NCBI GenBank assembly: GCA_023431285.1
Contig: JAEYXN010000102.1
Coordinates: 1-8,879, forward strand
Length of the DNA stretch: 8,879 nucleotides
Source of the DNA: Bacteroidota bacterium
GTDB taxonomy: Bacteria > Bacteroidota > Bacteroidia > Cytophagales > Cyclobacteriaceae
Reading direction: 5' to 3'
Both the position numbers and the translations under genes were made by a program. The notes under the pieces were generated by a model. That model was not told the origin of the DNA, ran no database searches, and worked only from the letters and a program-made list of their open reading frames with translations. Below, one piece after another: positions 6,744 to 8,879 of the stretch (within the stretch, counting starts at the first letter, position 1; each line of letters begins with the position of its first letter).

Positions 6744-7844
6744 CTAAAGGTTCTTGCTCAACAACGCTCTTACTTCGCGACGATTAATCTTCCCTGTTGG
6801 TGTTAAAGGGAACGCACTTAATGACGCGACCAGTCTCGGAGCATGGTATTTCGGCAAACTTTCTTGCAGAATGTGCATTATCCTGTCGTTTTCACCCTTC
6901 TTCAGGTCGGATCCTTCGAGGACAAGCACGACCTTTTCGCCCAGCGTTGCATCAGGCATGGACGAAATGATGAATCGTCCATTCATCTTCATCTCCGAAA
7001 AAATAAGGACTATCTGAGCCTCCAGCACCTCCGGAGCAATCTTCAGCCCACCTGAATTAATCACATTGTCAACCCTTCCGATCCATTCAAAACTAGTGTT
7101 ATTTACCAGCCTGACCAGGTCGTTGGTGACGACTTCAGCACGGATGTAAGGACAATTGGCAATAAGGCATGATCTTTCATCAGTCCGGACGGTAATGCCC
7201 GGCAGGGTAGTGTATGCGTTGCTTCGCGAAGTACCGTTAATGCGTCGCAGAGCGATATGGGAAATAGTTTCGGTCATTCCATACGTCATGAACGCTCGTA
7301 CTGGAAATTGTCCCAGCAAATCCTCTTCAGATTGTGACAACGGAGCTCCGCCGATTATCATGGTCTTCACTTTCGAAAGATTACTTCTCCCTGAAGTTGA
7401 TGAAAGGATCGTCTGAACCTGAAGGGGGACGAACGCGATAAAATCGACAGGTGTTTCAAATCCGAGACTCTTTAATGGATCAGCAGTTGGTGAGACTGCG
7501 TCGATACTCATTCCCGTATTGAAGCATCGCACAAGCATCATTTGGCCAGCGATAAATTGTGTATCCAGACAAACAGCGGCGCGCATTCCACGCTGCAGAT
7601 CCAACGCGTGTGCCGTAGCCGTTGCGCTTGCGATCATTTGGTCACGGGAGATCAGAATATTTTTCGCAGTGCCGGTGGATCCACTTGTGCGGAGGTAAAA
7701 TTCCACCTGACCTTGAAACCATTTGCCTATAAAATCAAATGTGTTTCTCTCGAAATCGTCTTGAGGAAAAACGGTTTTCGAACAGATTTCAGCCAGGGTA
7801 ACCTCGCGACCGTTCAACCTGATGGATTGAAAAGGATAATCCAT
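6744..7844 (-). CDS. menE: o-Succinylbenzoate-CoA ligase (MenE)
   Basis: This ANL-superfamily adenylating enzyme activates o-succinylbenzoate with ATP and joins it to CoA, supplying the substrate for MenB in menaquinone synthesis in the cytoplasm. It has the P-loop TSGSTGTAK (53-61), YGMTET (188-193), the aspartate motif TNDLVRL (240-246), GRVDNVINSGGLKI (256-269) and the C-terminal PTGKI (349-353), whose K352 is the usual catalytic lysine. At 366 residues it is much shorter than the enterobacterial or Bacillus enzymes. The shortening affects the N-terminal region before the P-loop and fits the compact MenE forms of Bacteroidota. An in-frame TAA 11 codons upstream, with no other start between, fixes the ATG. 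It follows menB by 86 nt with no obvious signal between them. MenE rather than another acyl-CoA ligase is supported mainly by the menB neighbour and the size. Confidence 0.92.
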   Translation of the reverse strand: MDYPFQSIRLNGREVTLAEICSKTVFPQDDFERNTFDFIGKWFQGQVEFYLRTSGSTGTAKNILISRDQMIASATATAHALDLQRGMRAAVCLDTQFIAGQMMLVRCFNTGMSIDAVSPTADPLKSLGFETPVDFIAFVPLQVQTILSSTSGRSNLSKVKTMIIGGAPLSQSEEDLLGQFPVRAFMTYGMTETISHIALRRINGTSRSNAYTTLPGITVRTDERSCLIANCPYIRAEVVTNDLVRLVNNTSFEWIGRVDNVINSGGLKIAPEVLEAQIVLIFSEMKMNGRFIISSMPDATLGEKVVLVLEGSDLKKGENDRIMHILQESLPKYHAPRLVASLSAFPLTPTGKINRREVRALLSKNL

Positions 7845-7930
7845 TCGAAAAGAAATGATTTCGGTTCTTACTTATTCGTTCAAAACGCGTTCTCCACCTT
7901 GCGGAGGAGGCATACATTCACTATGTGGTG

Positions 7931-8755
7931 CTAAGGAAATTTCGGAAACTTCGACCAATCCGGTTGACGCTTCTCAATAAATGCATTCTTGCCTTCTTTA
8001 GCTTCATCGCTGAGATAATAAAGCAGCGTAGCGTTTCCTGCAAGCTCCTGAATTCCGGCCTGTCCGTCGAGCTCGGCGTTGAACGAAGACTTCAGCATAC
8101 GAATTGCCAGAGGACTTTTTGCTATGATCTTTTGCGCCCATTCGACGTAGGTTTCTTCCAGCAACTCCAGCGGTACTACTTTGTTTACAAGGCCCATTTC
8201 AATCGCGTCCTTTGCGTCGTATTGATCGCAGAGGTACCAGATCTCGCGTGCTTTTTTCTGACCGACGATGCGGGCGAGGTACGATGCACCGAATCCGCCA
8301 TCGAAGCTTCCTACTTTAGGACCGGTCTGCCCAAAACGCGCATTCTCCGCCGCGATAGTCAAATCACAAACGACATGAAGCACATGACCTCCGCCGATAG
8401 ACCATCCCGCGACTGCGGCGATCACCGGCTTGGGAATTGACCGGATCATTTTTTGAAGATCAAGAACGTTAAGCCGGGGAACGACATCTTTACCGACATA
8501 ACCGCCGTGGCCACGAACACTCTGGTCGCCACCACTGCAAAAAGCTTTGCCACCTTCACCAGTGAGAATAACAACTCGTGTATCCATGTCTTCGCGACAG
8601 TAATTCATCGCATCAATCATCTCCTTCACTGTTAGAGGGGTGAAAGCATTATGGACGTGAGGACGGTTAATGCTGATACGCGCGATGCCTGAATATTTAT
8701 GGAAGAGAATTTCTTTGTATTCTTTTATCGGTTCCCAGGGATACTTAAGATTCAT
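7931..8755 (-). CDS. menB: 1,4-Dihydroxy-2-naphthoyl-CoA synthase (MenB), type I
   Basis: This crotonase-fold enzyme closes the second ring of the naphthoquinone by a Dieckmann-type condensation of o-succinylbenzoyl-CoA. The 274 residues match the family closely: the HNAF CoA-side motif (35-38), the oxyanion-hole segment FCSGGDQ (72-78), AGWSIGGGH (116-124), and the strongly conserved block FGQTGPKVGSFDGGFG (141-156). Glycine in QTGP (G145), where type II enzymes carry Asp, marks it as type I, which uses bound bicarbonate as the catalytic base. The C-terminus (RQPDWSKFPKFP) is also typical of MenB. The start overlaps the preceding reading frame by 11 nt, which suggests coupling. The usual N-terminal W-x-P-I-K/E-Y sequence is intact right after the chosen ATG. 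menE follows 86 nt downstream. Confidence 0.97.
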   Translation of the reverse strand: MNLKYPWEPIKEYKEILFHKYSGIARISINRPHVHNAFTPLTVKEMIDAMNYCREDMDTRVVILTGEGGKAFCSGGDQSVRGHGGYVGKDVVPRLNVLDLQKMIRSIPKPVIAAVAGWSIGGGHVLHVVCDLTIAAENARFGQTGPKVGSFDGGFGASYLARIVGQKKAREIWYLCDQYDAKDAIEMGLVNKVVPLELLEETYVEWAQKIIAKSPLAIRMLKSSFNAELDGQAGIQELAGNATLLYYLSDEAKEGKNAFIEKRQPDWSKFPKFP

Positions 8756-8879
8756 AGCTATTCTTGATTTTGCTTTTCAATTCTTCAAATGTTTTCTTAT
8801 TCACCACGATGTCGGATTCAACCTCGAGGATTTTAGTTCTGCCATCGAACTCAAAAAAATCCTTTAAAAGATTCTTCGT
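8745..8879 (-). CDS. menD: C-terminus of a probable MenD (SEPHCHC synthase)
   Basis: An open frame enters from the right edge and ends at TAA 8747-8745, giving 44 residues that overlap the menB start by 11 nt. The visible tail includes LLKDFFEF, TKILEVESD and then VNKKTFEELKSKIK. A short helix, a K-I-L-E-V strand and a final charged helix are what the C-terminal end of the thiamine-diphosphate enzyme MenD looks like. MenD is also the commonest neighbour upstream of menB in Bacteroidota. MenD makes the cyclohexene-carboxylate precursor two steps ahead of MenE. With so few residues and no cofactor motif visible, the identification rests on context and general style; that the frame is coding is more secure than its name. 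Confidence 0.55.
   Translation of the reverse strand, partial: TKNLLKDFFEFDGRTKILEVESDIVVNKKTFEELKSKIKNSYES

Noticed and set aside
7892..7906. Small hairpin CTCC/GGAG between menB and menE
   Set aside because: The stem is only 4 bp with a 7-nt loop and no T-tract; not supportable as a terminator or riboswitch.
7925..8440. 171-codon plus-strand open frame opposite menB
   Set aside because: It is antisense to the strongly conserved MenB motifs, has no recognisable domain, and is best explained as a shadow of menB codon use.

Overview
All recognisable genes in this window lie on the minus strand, so transcription runs from high to low coordinates. The window suggests a member of the Bacteroidota, perhaps Cytophagales-like. 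The evidence is a short MenE next to a type I MenB, a TAnnTTTG-type promoter element, start codons mostly without Shine-Dalgarno sequences, and a secreted propeller protein of a kind I associate with that phylum. The lineage is an inference from sequence style, not from a search.

Right side (about 6.74-8.88 kb): a menaquinone block. It holds the C-terminus of a probable MenD (overlapping menB by 11 nt), menB (1,4-dihydroxy-2-naphthoyl-CoA synthase, type I) and menE (o-succinylbenzoate-CoA ligase). A hairpin plus T-tract after menE probably ends this transcript.

Middle (about 4.92-6.74 kb): a 257-nt intergenic region, the longest gap in the window, carries the men terminator, a 9-bp inverted repeat and a Bacteroidota-style -7 element. 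Next come a stand-alone receiver-domain response regulator and, 3 nt later, an initiating sugar-phosphate transferase. The N-terminal part of that transferase looks like a degenerate receiver domain that has lost its phospho-acceptor Asp. A textbook rho-independent terminator follows, ending only 5 nt before the next start codon.

Left side (1-4.91 kb): a tightly packed polysaccharide assembly block. It comprises a membrane GT2 with a QxxRW motif, a GT2 of rhamnosyltransferase type, a GT4, a secreted propeller-like protein and a GT2 that runs off the left edge. The first three are joined by 1-nt and 4-nt overlaps. The likely scheme is that the phosphotransferase loads the first sugar phosphate onto undecaprenyl phosphate and the glycosyltransferases extend it to an exopolysaccharide, capsule or O-antigen-like glycan. 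No flippase, polymerase or chain-length protein is in the window, so the locus continues to the left or such functions lie elsewhere.

The points most worth a second look are the receiver / pseudo-receiver-transferase pair and the strong terminator inside the co-oriented glycan gene series. No RNA genes, mobile elements, CRISPR arrays or plus-strand genes were seen.
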